A DNA stretch of 64,000 nt, taken from the NCBI GenBank assembly GCA_032622095.1, contig CP136062.1, positions 55,717,849 through 55,781,848 of the forward strand, given 5' to 3'. This document shows positions 46,478 through 58,829 of this stretch, one piece after another. This stretch comes from Siphonodentalium dalli (lineage: Eukaryota; Mollusca; Scaphopoda; Gadilida; Siphonodentaliidae). Under the pieces are notes generated by a model. The model worked only from the letters and a program-made list of their open reading frames with translations, was not told where the DNA came from and searched no databases. The translations under genes were made by a program, and so were the position numbers. Every line of letters starts with the position of its first letter. Within the stretch, counting starts at the first letter, position 1.

Positions 46478-46878
46478 GGTTACGTTCATACGCTGGCAAG
46501 TTTGCACGGTATGTTTTTGCGGGCATTTCTACATGGTGCCAGAATATGAACGGAAACGTGCACATAACATGCATCTTTACCAAAGCGAAAGACATGAGAA
46601 GTAGTATCTATATTGTTCAACTTGTAACAGTGCTACTGGAATTTGCATTTAAATACCTGCATGATTAATTCTTGAGAGATAATTGCATGACTTTTATAGG
46701 CAAATTCCAGTATCATAGTTACTAGTGGAACTACAGAGATTTTACTTCGCACGTAGTTATCTATGGCACCGATGCACTTTATAACTTTTTTCCATTCATA
46801 TTATGGCACCATATCGTTTTCTACGACAAGATGCCTGCAAACCATACCGTGCAAACTTGCCAGTGTATGAACGTACCC
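46478..46878. mobile_element. PIF/Harbinger-like MITE (401 bp) with TTA duplication
   Basis: Ends GGTTACGTTCATACGCTGGC and complement GGGTACGTTCATACACTGGC are inverted repeats. TTA flanks both sides (46475-46477, 46879-46881). Sister copy at 42562-42970. Confidence 0.85.
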
Positions 46879-46879
46879 T

Positions 46880-48140
46880 TAGTGGGGTATTCATGAGACG
46901 GCATGGTACCAAGATCTTGTATACATAATATTACATTACATATTACACATTACCATATTATATCGGGTAACATCATCCTAAGTGGGTGGGACGAACAAAA
47001 AACGTATAGCTTACTGTCGTCTCCGTTTTCAACCGATATAACAAGCATCCAAATACTATGTTATGTTAATATGTTATGTCTTATGTATCTGTATGTATTG
47101 TCTTTATGTTGGAGTAAAGTATGTTTAAACAAAAACAAAGTTGTTTCCCATCGCAATTAATTGCAGTCCATCAGTTACGAAAAACGAAAGAACACAGTGG
47201 ACATATTTCAAAGGCTATACTAAAGAATAGTACACGAAATGGTCAAAAGGTAGCAAGAGTCAGAATTACAAATTACTATTCAAACCATGACTATATATAT
47301 GATGAACAATTTGGTGCGCCCCGGAGAATATCGTGGATAGTTTGGTTACGTTGATATGGTGGTTACGTCGTTGTTATAAACTGACATGAGCACGACATAA
47401 CAAGGATGTATTGTTAGTTACGTAAAATAAAATGGTTGCGTTATCTACGTGTTCAACAATTCCATGACAATCGAGTTTGACTATAAATGGTTATCACATA
47501 ATCCGCCATCGAAGACTGATATGAAATTTACCACACATGCACCAATTGACCAAGTTTATGGAGAATGGCTCGGCTCCATGACTTCAACTCGCGGATATAA
47601 ATTCTTCTCCCTGAAAGAGTACCCCCAGAATGGCCCGGTATCTCATTGAAGCATTTGGCCAAATTGCTCATGAGAATTCGCATATAAAACACAGACTACT
47701 GATTGAGAGAAGAAGATGGAAAAGCAAACAAATAGTGAGACAATCTAATCTGTGTTAAACTACTATCATAATAATTGAAGATGAATACCTCTTGGTTATA
47801 CAATGCAAAGAAACTACCGATTGATATCTATGAGTATTCTAAAAAGAGTTTGTATATTCGTGAAATGCGCATTCAGGGAACTCAGTTGTCACTGAAGCTG
47901 GATACTCACTGTGGGTAGTTGCTTGACTGAAATTAATTTGATTAATTTGTATGCATGTTTAAAGTCCCACCTAATTTTCGAACCCCCCATATATTTGTAT
48001 ATAAAATATATACCATATTATATACAATTTGAAAGAGGAAGCTCCAATAGATTGTATTTTCAACTTATTAGGTGTATTAAACTGAGAACATGTTGTTTTT
48101 GTTGAGATAACGACTTGAGTTCTGTGCTCAAGTTTCGTTA
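46880..48140. other. Intronic stretch, no confirmed gene
   Basis: Short frames only. Near 47785-47830 a frame reads IEDEYLLVIQC, resembling the DExH..C tail of LINE proteins, so a very decayed LINE 3' end may lie here. Confidence 0.3.
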
Positions 48141-48204
48141 TTTTCAATGGAAGGGGAATAACTCTACATCTTAATATATAGAGTTATTCCTCTTCCATTG
48201 AAAA
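48141..48204. repeat. Hairpin with 26-bp arms
   Basis: TTTTCAATGGAAGGGGAATA and following ACTCTA pair with TAGAGTTATTCCTCTTCCAT and following TGAAAA; one mismatch and a 12-bp loop. Confidence 0.8.
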
Positions 48205-49361
48205 TTTTAGTATGAATTATGTTGCATTCTGGGAGCGATAACGAGGAAAATCATTCTATAATTTCAGCTGGTTTCTAGTTATCTATAGGCATCTTCTGAG
48301 ACACAGATGTTCCTAATATTGATTATTGTATTATTATCATATGTTATGGTATAGATTGTTATTGAAACCGGATATCAAGGTGCTATAAAAAAATAATCGA
48401 TGACTTGAAAATTAAATGGGCCTTTAAGCTATAAGTAACAGTATGACTTTTTCTGTTGTACTTGTCCGATGATTATTCCCATATGCCTATACTATCAACA
48501 ACTACTATTGGTGTATTAATCATCACATAAGCCTTTTAGAACTAATTTTAAGTTTAACATATACGCACCCGCGGGTAACTTCTACATCGAACCATTCGTA
48601 CTGTCCATGTTTCATATGAAAAATTAGGATGATATATTCTCCTCTCCACTCTACTCAGCGAAGGGCTTAGATCAGTGCGATATATTTATTAGTTTATAAA
48701 TGGTGTATGTTAACTTATAGAATTGTTTGTACATTATAATATTGTATTGTGATGATACGAAGTCGCATGCATTCCTTCTGTATATTGTGTATATAATTAT
48801 GTTCTTTAATTTGCCTTTTTCGTGTTAGCTCATGACTTTAGCAAATAAACCAACTTATCTTCATGCAAGTATGTTCATAGTGGACGTAAATATTCACATA
48901 GGTTCATATTGGACGTAAATATTCACATAGGTTTATATTGGAATGATTTTATTCTCAAATAAGACCATATTGAGCGTATTACCGTTATTTTGTTGAATGG
49001 CTCGAGCCTCTGTGGAAGCACATTGTAAAGAGCGTGTATCTAGTAAGTCGTTTCGGTGAGAAAGGTAGAATAAATAATGCTAATATGGGCGTATTTCGTA
49101 TGGAAATAGTCCCATTAAAATACGCCCGTTGTGTGCTTATGTTAACGAGAACAGGCTGAATAAGGCAAATCTTAGTCAGGCTTTATCTTGAGTGGGCTCT
49201 CTGAATTTGGCTGACATAATAGGGTACATATCATATGGTAAACTCTTGGAACATATCGCATCATGACATGGAAGCCTATAACCACAAAGTTTCGTTGCAC
49301 GTCTGGAGATTTCAGGGTTTGTTGACTTCGTTTTTATGTTATAATCTGTTTCTGCATGAAG
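48205..49361 (+). other. End of lectin-gene intron 2
   Basis: Contains a short direct repeat (TTCATA..GGACGTAAATATTCACATAGG, 48868-48930) and an inverted pair TGGGCGTATTT/AAATACGCCC at 49086-49128. It ends in the acceptor TTTCTGCATGAAG at 49361. Confidence 0.4.
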
Positions 49362-49535
49362 TCTGTCCCATTGGATATGACCCGGCCTATTGTACCAAGT
49401 TCTACACCAACAAGGAGCTCAGAGACGAAGCCATTTTGCAGTGTGAGGCGGACGGTGGTCATTTGGTAGAGATAGAAAACCAACTCATGTATGATTACAT
49501 CAAAGCCCAACTGCCAGTAGGAGAAGAGGATGATC
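49362..49535 (+). CDS. PAN/apple - C-type lectin gene, exon 3 (N-terminal half of the lectin domain)
   Basis: Acceptor AAG at 49359-49361 and donor GATC/GTACGT at 49535/49536, both phase 1. Encodes CPIGYDPAYCTKFYTN, then LRDEAILQCEADGGHLVEIE, the standard opening of a C-type lectin-like domain (Cys..Phe..A..C..G.HL..I), followed by helix 2. The donor GTACGT deviates from GTRAGT but keeps the frame into exon 4. An open frame extends upstream to 49235, but the phase and acceptor fit favours this start. Confidence 0.8.
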
Positions 49536-50249
49536 GTACGTATATATTACAATTCCTAAAAATTATTTCCGATCGGAAAAAAACAACGGTGAACCGTGAC
49601 GTTGCGTGACCTCTCGGAATCCAACGACGGCGTCCGAACGCGTCCGTACAAAAGAAGCGACGGCCCCCACACAAGTGCGTTAAAATCCAGCGACGGCGTC
49701 CGCACACGTGCGTATAAATTTCTAAACGAAAATATAAATTCCTCGCAGCCGGAAATTTGACAGGATTGAATACATTGATTTGCGCTTATAGTAAAATCAT
49801 TCACCCTGTGTTAACTGTAGCCACTATTAAATTTCTATTCACACCTCAGCATTAGGGAAATGATTTTTGAACAAAAATATATCGGATAACTAAATTGAAT
49901 CTAGCTGTAGTTGAATATTTTTAACAAATAGATAACAGTGTGATCTGATATATTCACCGGTTGTATTGTTTCACTTTGGTTGAAAATGTGATTTTTCCTT
50001 TGAAAACCAGGGAGTGTCGTTTCGAAGGCCATGTCAAAAAAAAATGACCTGACACAATCTAACACTTTCACTATAGATAAGTGCTCTAGCTTTTTCTTGA
50101 AGCCTTAAATTTCAATTATGGAAGAATATTTCAAACAGTTTATCAAAAAGACCATCAATGTTGAAATTATTACATTCTGAACCACCATAATTATAATATG
50201 ATTTGATTTCTATTCACATTAATTTGGTTGTAACACATGGCTATTACAG

Positions 50250-50452
50250 ATGCATGGATCGACGGCATCCGGTGTGGTACTGAGTATGAGTTCTGCAACA
50301 GAAATGGTGACCCACTGCCCTGGATTGAGTGGGGGTCATGGGAGCCTGATGGAGGATCGGATCTATATATGCGGTTAGCTGAGTACACCGGCTGGAAATT
50401 CCATGACGATAACAACGCAGATCCCCTTATGATCATTTGTCAAGTGTCATAG
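50250..50452 (+). CDS. PAN/apple - C-type lectin gene, exon 4 (C-terminal half of the lectin domain, stop)
   Basis: Acceptor CTATTACAG/ATGCATGG at 50249/50250 in phase 1; TAG at 50450-50452. It supplies AWIDGIR (the WIGL equivalent), PWIEWGSWEPDGG (WxW, then an EPD where EPN or QPD is usual) and the ending PLMIICQVS (fiC equivalent). The two inner cysteines usually present between WEP and the last Cys are missing: the stretch SDLYMRLAEYTGWKFHDDNN has none, so one conserved disulfide is absent. EPD with a following D/N-rich loop could keep calcium-dependent sugar binding, but specificity cannot be read. Ends the secreted 263-aa product. Confidence 0.8.
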
Positions 50453-50847
50453 ACGAGCAACAATACCATACGTCATTTAAAACGACGTAACGTAATTTTC
50501 ATTATAATTACCATGTTGTCTGCATCGATCATAGAGCACACGATTGTATTTTGCACTCACCCATGGCTCAAATTCATTCTTTTGTTGCATATATTACGTT
50601 GAGTATAAAGGAGATGGTCCCATAAATGGCCGGACTTAGGGCGCAGTCCCCCTTTAAAATATATATAAACGTTTATCTGCCGGGTTAAACTAGTATATGA
50701 GCTGTGGGAAATTACAATACACTACACATTCAGTAATCATTAAAAAGTCACATTTATATTTTGAAAAGGAGAATAGGTTTGGATTATGTCCCGGTTTTAA
50801 CATCAAATACATTCCCTATATTCGCAAAATGCGCATAATCCCTTTAA

Positions 50848-51199
50848 CCCTTTACCCAACAAACCGGCCAAAACCGGCCAAATAAAGCTTCAACAGCCTA
50901 AAATATCTTCGGTCTGTCTCAATAGAACCATACAAATATGGATATCATTGGAACCGGCTCCTTGACCACATTGTGATAGTTACAGTTATGCCCTGTGCCA
51001 ATGCATTCTCTTATATATGCGAGTCGACCATATGTCGCCTCGCATATATAAGAGAATGCATTGGCCTAAAACAAATCTTTTTTTAACACTTTTTACCATT
51101 TTTTCTTACATTCTTTAACAATTTTATAATTTTTAATGTGTTAAGCCAATGCATTCTCTTATATATGCGAGGCGACATATGGTTCTGTTGGGTAAAGGG
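50848..51199. mobile_element. piggyBac-like MITE (352 bp)
   Basis: Ends CCCTTTACCCAACA are inverted, with TTAA on both sides (50844-50847, 51200-51203). Inside is a ~69-bp palindrome (about 50997-51065, arms GCCAATGCATTCTCTTATAT), and a third copy of that arm at 51146-51180. The first AATAAA downstream of the lectin stop (near 50880) lies in this element. Confidence 0.8.
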
Positions 51200-51242
51200 T
51201 TAACTCGTAAGTACAATAATTCCTTAAATAAATAACTAGCTC

Positions 51243-52855
51243 GTCCAATGCATGAGTTCTAGATAACAGCTATCCGAACGTCTGAAGCGACGGTTTAGAG
51301 ATTACATTAGTGACGTTAGTTCCAGAACATCACTATTGTAATATCTAAACCGTCAGACGGTTTAGAGATTAAATTAGTGACGTAAGTTCCTGAACGTCTG
51401 AAGCGACGGTTTAGATATTACATTAGTGACGTGTGTTCATGAACGTCTGAAGCGACGGTTTAAATATTACATTAGTGACTTAGGTTCCTGAACGTCTGAA
51501 GCAACGGTTTAGATATTACATTAGTGACGTGTGTTCATGAACGTCTGAAGCGACGATTTAAATATTACATTAGTGACGTAGGTTCCTGAACGTCTGAAGC
51601 GACGGTTTATAGATTACATTAGTGACGTAAATTCCTGAACGTCTGAAGCGACGGTTTAGAGATTACATTAGTGACGTAGGCTTCTGAACATCTGAAGCGA
51701 CAATTTTGATATTACATTAGTGACGTAGGTTACTGAACGTCTCAATTGACGGTTTAGATATTACATTAGTGACGTGTGTTCATGAACGTCTGAAGCGACG
51801 GTTTAAATATTACATTAGCGACGTAGGTTCCTGAACGTCTGAAGCGACGGTTTAGAGATTACATTAGTGACGTGTGTTCATGAACGTCTGAAGCGACGGT
51901 TTAAATATTACATTAGTGACGTAGGTTCCTGAACGTCTGAAGCGACGGTTTAGATATCACATTAGTGACGTAGGTTCCTGAACGTCTGAAGCGACGGTTT
52001 AGATATTACATTAGTGACATAGGTTCCTGAACATCTGAAGCGACGGTTTATAGATTACATTAGTGACGTAAATTCCCGAACGTCTGAAGCGACGGTTTAG
52101 AGATTACATTAGTGACGTAGGCTTCTGAACGTCTGAAGCGACAGTTTAGATATTACATTAGTGGCGTAGGTTCCTGAACATCTGAAGCGACGGTTTATAG
52201 ATTATATTAATGGCGTATTGGTTCCTGAACGTCTGAAGTGACGGTTTAGAGATTATATTAGTGACGTAGGTGCCCGAACGTCTGAATCGACGGTTGAGAG
52301 ATTACATTAATGACGTGGGTTCCTGAACGTCTGAAGCGACGGTTTAGAGATTACATTAGTGACGTATGTTCATGAACGTCTGGAGCGACGGTTTAGAGAT
52401 TACATTAGTGACGTGGGTTCCTGAACGTCTGAAGCGACGGTTTAGATATTACATTAGTGACGTAGGTTCCAGAACGTCTGAAGCGACGGTTTGGATATTA
52501 CATTAGTGACATAGGTTCCTGAACATCTGAAGCGACGGTTTATAGATTACATTAGTGACGTAAGTTCCTGAACGTCTGAAGTGACGGTTTAGAGATTATA
52601 TTAGTGACGTAGGTGCCCGAACGTCTGAAGTGACGGTTTAGAGATTATATTAGTGATGTAGGTGCCCGAACGTCTGAATCGACGATTGAGAGATTACATT
52701 AATGACGTAGGTGCCCGAACGTCTGAAGCGACGGTTTAGATATTACATTTGTGACGTATGTTCCTGAACGTTTGAGGCGACGGTTTAGATATCATTTTAG
52801 TGACGTGTGTTCCTGAACGTCTGAGTCGACGGTTTAGAGATTACATTGGTTCCTG
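51243..52855 (+). repeat. 49-bp satellite array, about 33 copies
   Basis: The unit is GAACGTCTGAAGCGACGGTT followed by TAGATATTACATTAGTGACG and TAGGTTCCT. The main variable sites are the last ~9 bases (TAGGTTCCT, TGTGTTCAT, TAGGTGCCC) and TAGATATTAC versus TAGAGATTAC. One early unit at about 51320-51360 is partly inverted. Confidence 0.95.
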
Positions 52856-53149
52856 AGACTGCTGAGCAATAGAACTGTTTCAACGTTTGTCAATAATTCC
52901 ATAACAACCCTCAGACAATTTTTCGCAAGCACCGGGGGGGGTCAAAATGTTTTTCTCGGGCATGTCTCACAGGTTGGGTGGTGGTAAAGGGGTCACAAAA
53001 GTAATTTTTTTCGCAACTGATACATATTTTCCCTCTATTTCGTTTTACTCTTTTTAGTCTTATAACTAAGAGTAATGTTAGTTAAGATCCATATTACTTG
53101 TAAACAGTCAGTATTATAGCATTAGGTATCATATACAATAGGCGAATAT

Positions 53150-54425
53150 CAGTAGGTGGTGGTGAGAAGTCATATTGGACGAGACACGCAGTGTCTACAA
53201 TATGACTTTTCACCACAACATGGACAAGTATAAGAAAAACCCATCCTGTACACAAAATTTTATAATGACATTTTTATTATCCATCCACATGTATGTTTGC
53301 CCAAATTTGGAAATAAAACTTGTGTGATTATTTTTGTTAGTTAAGGGATGGATAATAATATAAAGTTATTATAAAATTGTGTGTACAGTATGCGTTTTTC
53401 TTGTACGAGTCCAAGTTTTTGTTGTGAAAAGTCATATTGAACGAGACATATTGGACCCACTTTTGTGGATATTTTTCGTATTTGTCCGCACTTGAATCTC
53501 TATAAAAGCCTGTAATGATCATCAGAAAGCATGATTTGGAAGAGTAAACACGGAAGTGAAAAAAAATCAATGCGGAAGTGAAACATCTGCTAAATCCACC
53601 AGAGTAATGCGCGCGCATCACACTTTCACCGATTTATTTGGCAATAGAGTTAATTCGTGACATCACGGACTCCCGATAAAAAAAAGTCATATTGGACTCG
53701 ATTGAGTCCAAAATTACTTTCGGGAGTCCAATATGACTTTTCCCCGGATTATCATGTGACAGCATATTAATATTATAAAGTTATTATACAATGTTGTGTA
53801 CAGTATGTGTTTTCTTGTACGTGTGCAGGTTGTGGTAAAAAGTCATATGACTTTTCACCACAACCTGGACGAGTTATTTTTATTATCCATCTGTATGTTT
53901 ATCCCAAATTTTGTGAAAAATATGACTTTCGGGAGTCCAGTACGACTTTTCCCGGATTATTATGTGACGGCTTTTGCCCAATCAGAAATAGTGTTCGTTA
54001 AGAGATGGCTAATAATATAAAGTTAGTATACAATGTTGTGTTTTCTTGTACGAGTCCAGGTTGTGGTGAAAAGACATATTGGACGAGACAACCTCCATAT
54101 CTGACTTTTCAACACAACCTGGACGAGTTATCTTTAGTATCCATCTGCATGTTTATCCAACGTTTAAAAATAAGATTTTTGTACTTATTTTTGGTATTAA
54201 TTTTGTCGGTACTTGATTTTTTTATCATCAGAAAGCATGATTTGGAACAGTAAACACGGAAATGGAAAACAAATCAATGCGGAATCCACCAGAGTATTGC
54301 GCGCGCATCACAATTTCATCGATTAGGTGCAATATGACTTTCGGGAGTCCAGTACGACTTTTAACCGAATTATCATGTGACGGCTTTTGCCCAATCAGAA
54401 GTCGTGTTAGTTGAAGGATGGATAA
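53150..54425. repeat. Family of fold-back repeats around GGAGTCCAATATGACTTTTC
   Basis: The segment TTTTCTTGTACGAGTCCAGG..GTGGTGAAAAGTCATATTGG recurs, in variants, near 53394, 53811 and 54042. Palindromes lie at 53156-53216 (GGTGAGAAGTCATATTG against AATATGACTTTTCACC) and 53225-53390 (arms with TTATTATCCATCC). No gene is present. Confidence 0.65.
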
Positions 54426-54844
54426 TAGTATATATTTTAAGTCTGATTAAGTGGTGAAATGTTGCTTCTTGTTAATCAGTGTTATTCGTATAAACTGTCA
54501 GTTTGATGTGTACACAGCATCTCAAATTTAGTGGAATGTCACAAATTAGCATATTGTCATGTGTGTGTTTACCATAGTTATTAATTAAACAAGGATAGAT
54601 AACTCTAGAGAGTATGTTATTTTCACAGTAGTCTTATTCAATATGCATTCGGTGGTGAACACAAACATCCATTCTCGATTCATTCGGGTGAATTATCTTT
54701 CGGCGTGGACTGAACTCGAGACTAAATCATTTAAATTGTGTTTGTTGAACTTTGTTCCAAAATATCCAAATACTGCATAGCACGTCCCTCGCATTTCAAC
54801 AGAGAAAGTGGTGATAACTATATATAGAACCGTCGTCGTGTTTG

Positions 54845-54935
54845 TTTTTGTAAATGATTACCGAATGAGATAGCCAGTGGGACCACGAGTGCCGGCTCGG
54901 TCGGCTATCGAGTATGGTAATCATTTACAAAACTA
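54845..54935. repeat. Palindrome with ~25-bp arms
   Basis: GTAAATGATTACCGAATGAGATAGCC pairs imperfectly with GGCTATCGAGTATGGTAATCATTTAC; the loop is GC-rich. Confidence 0.7.
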
Positions 54936-55079
54936 ACACGAAAAGGATATGGCTCATTTGAACATCGAAATGTGTCTACGTAATTTAGAACGAGGTATAC
55001 GATATGTTGATGAAATATTGAGATACAGTACCTTTTTATTTTTTATTTTTTTTTTATTAGAAAATAATATTAAAGGTAC

Positions 55080-55930
55080 GATTGGCATTGGCGGTGGGTA
55101 TCCTGTAAAAATATTTCCACCCGTCAAAAACCGCCACAAACAGAAAGAACATCAAAATGTAGACAGACTTTGTCCGTATACAAATAAGAAATATCGCAAA
55201 AACAGTATGTTATTGTCATATATTTGACCATTGTTATGTAAACAAAAGCATAAAAAGTTATTTTTCTGGTGTTTTTTTATATTATGATGGTAATCATAAA
55301 GAGCGTTCTTTTTTGGCGAATTCCTGATATGGAACTAATACAGAGCGTTTATGCCATTTTTGTGTGATTAGCCAGTAGCATTGTGCTGTCTTCTGTAACA
55401 CAATCAGGCTCTTGCTTAGGTTAAATATAGTAGGTCTTTATGATAACATGCTGTTTACGCGATATTCATGGTCTATATGAACGAAACTGTATGCATTCTA
55501 ATGTTTTTCTGTTTACGGTGATTGGAACAAATATGAATATTTTCGACAACTAAGGCCTCACGTGCCTTTAATATGAACAATATAATAATCACAAAGAACG
55601 TACCCGTTTGGCTCACACTCAACAAAAAGTATATTGTATCATTCACTTTCTCACATTCTCTTGCACTCACTTTCACTCACTCGGTAATCACTTTAAAAAC
55701 GATGAACATGGCAAAAAAAAATTATGTTTTATTTCAATTCAGTAAACTCATTTTTTTTATGATACACAAATGAATGTTTGCATACCTTTTCATATTTTGA
55801 TAATGGAATATATGTCCTTGTCCGAGTTTTATTTCTTCGAAGAAAAATAAATAAAATTATGATCAAGGTCACAGTAATATTCCGGCTGATTGTTCGCACC
55901 GATGTGTAATAAACGCTCTTTATATCTACA
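55080..55930. repeat. Dispersed repeat S, copy 2
   Basis: 55080-55420 is an inverted match to 35940-36480. CGCTCTTTATAT at 55913-55924 and AAAGAGCGTT near 55297 are the recurring end motif. The open frame at 54949-55227 overlaps the repeat and is not a gene. Confidence 0.5.
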
Positions 55931-57270
55931 TTGTCAGGACTCGATTAACAAGGATTCTCTTTTTTTGTTCGATTAAAAAAGAATGTTTGGGACCCGAACT
56001 TTCATAAGTCAATCACTTGATTTAGTCTTCCCGTGACATAAAGTGTCCGTACACGAACATGTAGCGTATTTATCAACATATATTGGTCCCTGTAACCCGA
56101 CCGATTCATGATCTATTTCGGAATTCGCGTAGAAAAACGTACTGTGAAATCTTCGTACAAAAAAAAACAGACAGAATTGTTTAGTGTAATCTTGATATCC
56201 CCATTGCACCGGAGACATGTATATAGTATGTGTATATATCCTCATATCCGTTTGGAAATATCATTCTGTATTTCTCAATATTCATTTGTAATCATGAGAA
56301 TAAAGTATCAATCAAACCGCGATGTAAAAACAAAAAAGTGAACCTAATATGGACCGTCAAAAACAACTAATTCATTTTGAACGAAGAAGTGCAAATCAGT
56401 TGTTAATCAGAGAACCAGCCTATCGACATCTAGAACCAGCCTATCGAAATCTAGAAACGGCCCATACTGCGAACTCTAGAATCTTCACTTCGCCTCAATT
56501 GATTCACTCTGTTTTAAATGTGTTCATTTGACTGTTTGGATCAACAAACTTGACTTAACGCTGTATTAATTATATTAGGATTATAATTATACAGAATATT
56601 CTCGATGAAAGACAAACTTGTTCAAACTGTGTATTATCGGAAATTCATATCAATGACATATCATTAAAAAGTTCAAGGTAATTTTGTGTTTGTTTCTTTT
56701 TTTTTTAATTGATTTGTTTTGGTTTAACCAGTTGATCAGCTGTTACTCCCCTATTACTTGACTTCATGTTGAAATGATGGTAGAGTATCATCTTATCTTA
56801 TTATAGATAAGTTGGCAATTATATTTATTTGCGTTTACTTTTCATATTTCGAACAGCAAACCATGTCGCCCTCTGCAAATTGGCACAATGAGTCAACCAA
56901 GCTCTACCAGCGACGGTCGATCTCTCAATGATATATCTACCTGAATGTCTTGTCGATTTTGATCTTTACTCAACACGCAATGTTATATTTTGCATGCTAA
57001 CACACAAGTCCACTTGATAACTTAACGAATAACCCATCTCAACAGCCATGATTGTTCTTACTAATTAAATTAATAAAAGTAGATAAACATGCAAGCATTG
57101 AGATCACATAAAAACGTACCAGAATAATTATATGTGATTCAATGAGGAATTGCCACCAGGCCACGACCAAACACAATTCTGGACGATCTATCGTTCAATT
57201 ATGTATATCGTCGTGAATACAATTTAGCAAAACGTAATGAGTATATATCACATTGGTGAACAGCAATGGT
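55931..57270. other. Non-coding spacer
   Basis: Short frames only. A small direct repeat (GAACCAGCCTATCGACATCTA / GAACCAGCCTATCGAAATCTA) lies at 56412-56453. No recognised gene or element. Confidence 0.3.
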
Positions 57271-57272
57271 TA

Positions 57273-57385
57273 ATTTAGGGTCCGGCGAAGCTTCGAGATT
57301 CGATTCGATTCGAAATCGTCTTACTGATTCGATTCGATTCGAAATCGATCGTGTGATTCGAATGTAGTTCGAATCACCATATTAA
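57273..57385. mobile_element. hAT-like terminal segment with GATTCGATTCG repeats
   Basis: Begins AGGGTCCGGCGAAGCTTCGA, followed by GATTCGATTCGATTCGAAAT and variants, the kind of subterminal repeat seen at hAT ends. No partner end was found. Confidence 0.4.
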
Positions 57386-58675
57386 CATCATTATGTGCGA
57401 ACTTGTTGAACAGCGTGTCCTACAAAAGCTCTAATAGTGGGGCGGATAGATGACAGAATCGTGCATTTTATGGTAAAAGCACCAAACTTGACACGCATGT
57501 ACTACATATAAAAATAAGACATTTTTGATATCATGCCAAGCTGGAGAATGCCCATGGTTGCCATGGCAACCGTTTTGACAACAACTCTTGTTTTTCTCTC
57601 AATCCCAACAAGTATGCATCGTTATGACTCAGTTTCTGATCGAAAAACAATGTTTTATGTACCTATTTGTACTGAAAAGGGATCAGGCTATATATCCATT
57701 GACTCATGTGTCCGTTATAGTTGGGTAGAATCAAAATGGCGGATAAAATGGCCGCCATTTGTTTGAAAGTCCCTATTATTGGCTGCGTGTATCGACATTT
57801 TATTGAGATGTGTGTATATTTTTTATTATAAAATGTACTTTGACAAGAAAATATAAACTGATAAATCACTCTGTATATATATAACAATTCTAAGGAGTGC
57901 AAAAGAAAAATTATAGGCCAGAAGATGATGGAGTAGCGTAAATATAATGCAAAAATAAACAATGGGTTGTTTGTTTTGATTACTATAATTGATGGTTACA
58001 ATGACACGAGAAGCATTTCTATGATATAAAACTATCTGAAAGTTGATTATGACAATCTTCCGCGTTAACTTTATATCATATCATTTTAGCGAGTGTGTGT
58101 GGACAATATTGGTCTGGTACAAAACTGCTTGGCAACCGTTGCTATGTAGCTACCCGATTACCTTTGTGCAGCTATAATAACACTTACTCACAATTTGACA
58201 AGCTGCTAATCATTGTTGTATTATATACGCAACATACAAGTACCGCAAAGTTTACATATTTATGATATTAGCTATAATTCTTCAAAATAGAGGTAAGCAA
58301 ATGTTTTTATTACGAGCGTAGGTGCGAATTATGTGCGACAATGTATGATATGAATTGCTTACATTTACAATAGCAATATCGTGAGATATTATTGTAATTC
58401 CCTATATAGTTGTTACACAACTTAAGTGTGCTAAACAAATTGATTCTAATATATTATGAGAATCAATCATGCAATAACTCGTGGCATTTCGCCGCTCCAA
58501 TATAGGATAAAACAGTCGAAGACACTCATTCTGCGATAAGTGGCATTCAATAATGTGCAATGGATAGTCAAGTATGAATAATTCATGACAAATCGCCAGT
58601 CAATTCTGCTAGTTGTGTTAACGCACCCTAAAGAGTTGGGAAAACTTGCATACATGTCACTTTTGGCAACACTTG
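57386..58675. other. Non-coding spacer with a palindromic X-box motif
   Basis: GTTGCCATGGCAAC at about 57556-57569 is a perfect palindromic RFX X-box. A weaker relative (GTTGGCATGGCAACC) is at 59954-59968. The short frame around it (57533-57766) shows no domain. Confidence 0.4.
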
Positions 58676-58829
58676 CAGTAACGCCTCAAGTAATCGACAT
58701 CCTAACCACAGCAGAATTATGGGTAACTTTCAGGATTTAGTCGGAAATATGGATATTTATTTCCGACTAAATCCTGAAAATTACCCATAATTCTGATGTG
58801 GTTAAGGGGTCGATTACTTGGGGCATTAC
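58676..58829. mobile_element. Palindromic MITE (~154 bp)
   Basis: AGTAACGCCTCAAGTAATCG at the left pairs with CGATTACTTGGGGCATTACT at the right. The inner part pairs over ATTTAGTCGGAAATA and its complement. It truncates the Cys-rich coding remnant next to it. Confidence 0.7.

Noticed and set aside
49235-49361. Upstream extension of the lectin exon 3 frame as a first exon with ATG
   Set aside because: No signal peptide of convincing form, and the acceptor at 49361 in phase 1 fits the preceding exons better.
51243-52855. CRISPR-like appearance of the 49-bp array
   Set aside because: The parts between conserved cores are themselves repeated variants, not unique spacers.
54949-55227. 92-codon ORF with a hydrophobic segment
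   Set aside because: Its second half is dispersed repeat S, shared in inverted form with 35940-36480.
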